Of a stretch of 8,126 nucleotides of DNA, positions 6,685-8,126 are shown in pieces. The translations under genes were made by a program, and so were the position numbers. Where the stretch lies: positions 1 through 8,126 of the forward strand of contig JAUPWI010000086.1 of assembly GCA_030916545.1 (NCBI GenBank), in the 5' to 3' direction. The notes beneath the pieces are model-generated. The model saw nothing but the letters and a program-made list of their open reading frames with translations, ran no database searches and had not been told where the DNA came from. Source of the stretch: Patescibacteria group bacterium (GTDB taxonomy: Bacteria > Patescibacteriota > Minisyncoccia > Moranbacterales > UBA1568). Within the stretch, counting starts at the first letter, position 1. Each line of letters starts with the position of its first letter.

Positions 6685-6695
6685 TCCGACTAAAA
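6685..6695 (+). repeat. Intergenic repeat TCCGACTAAAA, copy 2 (pilT-pilC gap)
   Basis: Identical to 3754-3764. It lies 6 bases after the pilT stop and 19 bases before the pilC start. No promoter or hairpin is recognisable around it. Confidence 0.35.
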
Positions 6696-6714
6696 CATTA
6701 TTCGTCATATCCGT

Positions 6715-7923
6715 ATGAAATTCGTATTTAAGGCGAAAACTGAGACAGGACAGGAACGATCGGGTATCGTGGAAGCCCTGAATCGGGAAGCTGCTATTCA
6801 GGTGCTCCAAAACAACGGACTTACGCCGTTTTCGGTGCAGGAAGAGCGGCGCGATGTCGCGCTGGTTCGGGATCTGTCGAAGCTGTGGGAGGGCGTATCC
6901 CAGAAAGAGCTGATGGTAATGTTCCGGCAGCTGGCGACGCTGATTAGCGCTCGTGTCCCGATGGTTTCGGCGTTGGACACGCTGGCCGATCAGTCACCGA
7001 ATCGGTACCTGCGCATCATTTTGAAGGAGATCGAAGACGATGTCGAAGACGGCGCGTCGTTTTCAGAGAGTCTGGAGAAGCATCCGACCGTATTCGAACC
7101 ATTGGTCATCAATATGTTGCGGGCAGGAGAGGTGTCGGGGACTCTCCAGCGTTCGATCGAAGTAGTGGCGGAAAATATCGAGAAGAATTATCAGTTGTCA
7201 GCCAAGATTAAAGGCGCACTGTTTTATCCGGGATTCGTGCTCACCGCGGCAGTGATTATTGGTTTCCTGGTCGTGACATTCATCCTGCCGAAACTCTCCG
7301 GTTTGATCCGCGATATGGGGGTGACAATTCCGTGGTATACGGAGGTGCTCATGTGGATCGGGGACTTCATGCAGATGTATTGGTGGGCGGTGCTGCTCGT
7401 GTTTTTTGCTGCCGGTCTGTCGTTTTATTACTACATCAATACCGCGGCCGGGCAAGGCGATTGGAACCGAGTGGTCCTCAAGCTGCCTGTATTCGGGAAT
7501 CTCATGAAATACGTCTATATCACGCGCTTTTCCGAGAACATGAGCTCGCTTCTGAACGGAGGGATTCCGATCGTCAAGGCGCTCATCATCGTGAGCGACG
7601 TGACGGGCAATCTCGTCTTCCGGGAAGTTATCTTGCATGCCGCCGAAGAAGTGAAGACGGGAGGAGCAATGAGTAAGGTCTTTCTCCGTTCCCCGGTCAT
7701 ACCGCCCATCGTTTCCCAGATGATCAAGATCGGTGAAGAATCAGGTGCGGTCGCGAAGGTGCTTGATGGTGTCGCGAGTTTCTATCGGTCGGAAGTGGAA
7801 AACATCACGCGCAACATGACCTCCCTGATCGAGCCGATTTTGATCGTGTTCCTCGGTATCGGAGTCGGAATCATGGTGATCGGTATCCTTATGCCGATCT
7901 ACGATATCGCAGGGAAGTTGTAG
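6715..7923 (+). CDS. pilC: Type IV pilus inner-membrane platform protein PilC (GspF family)
   Basis: Polytopic inner-membrane core protein that PilB and PilT act on to insert or remove pilins. At 402 residues it has the normal length and the duplicated T2SSF domain. The first copy has FRQLATLISARVPMVSAL and LRAGEVSGTL; the second has FSENMSSLLNGGIPIVKAL and IKIGEESGAV. Three membrane segments are evident: about 172-195 (PGFVLTAAVIIGFLVV), 221-240 (YWWAVLLVFFAAGLSF) and 373-397 (PILIVFLGIGVGIMVIGI). The N-terminus (KFVFKAKTETGQERSGIVEA) is the usual short cytoplasmic lead-in. No Shine-Dalgarno is seen before the ATG, so translation probably depends on the upstream pilT message. The gene ends in TAG, 125 bases before the pilin. 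Confidence 0.96.
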   Translation: MKFVFKAKTETGQERSGIVEALNREAAIQVLQNNGLTPFSVQEERRDVALVRDLSKLWEGVSQKELMVMFRQLATLISARVPMVSALDTLADQSPNRYLRIILKEIEDDVEDGASFSESLEKHPTVFEPLVINMLRAGEVSGTLQRSIEVVAENIEKNYQLSAKIKGALFYPGFVLTAAVIIGFLVVTFILPKLSGLIRDMGVTIPWYTEVLMWIGDFMQMYWWAVLLVFFAAGLSFYYYINTAAGQGDWNRVVLKLPVFGNLMKYVYITRFSENMSSLLNGGIPIVKALIIVSDVTGNLVFREVILHAAEEVKTGGAMSKVFLRSPVIPPIVSQMIKIGEESGAVAKVLDGVASFYRSEVENITRNMTSLIEPILIVFLGIGVGIMVIGILMPIYDIAGKL

Positions 7924-7945
7924 GAGAGGACCGTTGACTACGTGG

Positions 7946-7975
7946 CTGGTTATCTTGCGGTCGGTGGTGTACAAT
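7946..7975 (+). promoter_or_regulatory. Possible promoter for the pilin gene
   Basis: TACAAT at 7970-7975 is a good -10 hexamer. The region about 17-18 bases upstream (CTGGTT/TGGTTA, 7946-7952) is a weak -35. A clear TTGACT at 7934-7939 lies 30 bases upstream of TACAAT, too far to pair with it. Initiation near 7982 would leave a pilin leader of about 67 bases. Pilins are normally made in great excess over assembly proteins, so a separate promoter is plausible, but the match is only moderate. No terminator is visible between pilC and this point, so read-through is also possible. Confidence 0.4.
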
Positions 7976-8025
7976 AAAAGCAATCGAAGATGAGACCGGA
8001 AGGGTTTCGAAGAAAAATAAAAATC

Positions 8026-8052
8026 ATGAACGGAAAGGAGGTGGGGATATGA
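8026..8052 (+). CDS. Possible 8-codon leader ORF overlapping the pilin start
   Basis: ATG at 8026 opens a short frame encoding MNGKEVGI and stops at TGA 8050-8052, which overlaps the pilin ATG (8049-8051) as ATGA. The pilin Shine-Dalgarno lies inside this frame. The arrangement matches termination-reinitiation coupling, but the little ORF has no clear ribosome site of its own (only GAAG about 14 bases upstream), and a frame this short arises easily by chance. Confidence 0.2.
   Translation: MNGKEVGI
8034..8043 (+). promoter_or_regulatory. Strong Shine-Dalgarno of the pilin gene
   Basis: AAAGGAGGTG is an almost complete complement of the 16S rRNA 3' end. The GGAGG core ends seven bases before the ATG at 8049. 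No other gene start in this window has a comparable site, which fits high-level translation of a structural subunit and shows that the host ribosome does use SD pairing. Confidence 0.88.
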
Positions 8053-8126
8053 AAAAAAATCTGAAAGGTTTCACTCTTATCGAACTCCTGATCGTCATCG
8101 CGATTATCGGTATTCTCGCTTCCATC
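8049..8126 (+). CDS. Type IV prepilin, N-terminal 26 residues (cut by right window edge)
   Basis: Pilus subunit precursor. The visible part has a short basic leader, MKKNLKG, followed by the class III signal FTLIELLIVIAIIGILA. A prepilin peptidase would cut after Gly7 (KG/FTLIE) and methylate the new N-terminal Phe. Glu5 of the mature protein, needed for subunit registration in the filament, is present. The hydrophobic stretch is both a membrane anchor before assembly and the helical core of the pilus. It follows the complete assembly machinery and has the strongest ribosome site in the window, so a major pilin is likely, but minor pilins and pseudopilins share this N-terminus and the globular domain lies outside the window. 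Confidence 0.93.
   Translation, partial: MKKNLKGFTLIELLIVIAIIGILASI

Noticed and set aside
7929..7962. GACCG / CGGTC inverted repeat after pilC as a terminator
   Set aside because: Only five pairs around a 24-base loop and no T-tract follows.

Overview
The window is a chromosomal type IV pilus (T4P) assembly locus, with the start of a Clp AAA+ chaperone gene running away from it on the opposite strand. On the plus strand the order is pilM, pilN, a pilO-like gene, pilB, pilT, pilC and then the first 26 codons of a type IV pilin, which is cut by the right edge. On the minus strand, bases 936 to 1 encode the first 312 residues of a ClpC-type unfoldase, cut by the left edge. Coding density is high, every gene reads cleanly without frameshifts, and there are no RNA genes, insertion sequences, integrases or CRISPR repeats.

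Organism: base composition is moderate (a little over half G+C by eye). TAA, TAG and TGA all act as stops (pilT ends in TGA), so the standard bacterial code fits. The compact M-N-O-B-T-C-pilin order, no pilP or outer-membrane secretin pilQ between pilO and the pilin, and a short ClpC next door are what I would expect in the Candidate Phyla Radiation (Patescibacteria, for example Parcubacteria-like lineages). This is an inference from gene order and protein style. Another bacterium with a secretin-less pilus remains possible.

Layout: 1-936 clpC (minus). 937-1146 is a divergent promoter region with a near-consensus sigma-70 promoter for clpC and an extended -10 for the pil genes. 1147-3743 holds pilM, pilN and pilO, the inner-membrane alignment complex. 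3781-5427 is pilB, the extension ATPase. 5428-5584 is a gap with hairpin potential and a good promoter. 5585-6679 is pilT, the retraction ATPase. 6715-7923 is pilC, the inner-membrane platform. 7924-8048 is a pilin leader with a possible promoter, a tiny overlapping reading frame and the only strong Shine-Dalgarno sequence seen in the window. 8049-8126 is the prepilin N-terminus.

How the genes work together: PilM (cytoplasmic, actin-like) binds the N-terminal tail of PilN. PilN and PilO form a membrane-anchored frame around PilC. PilB and PilT turn PilC with ATP to add or remove pilin subunits. The pilin, after cleavage by a prepilin peptidase not encoded here, is the polymer. The machinery is familiar. 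I found no convincing new biological system; the points worth a second look are mainly in the intergenic control regions.
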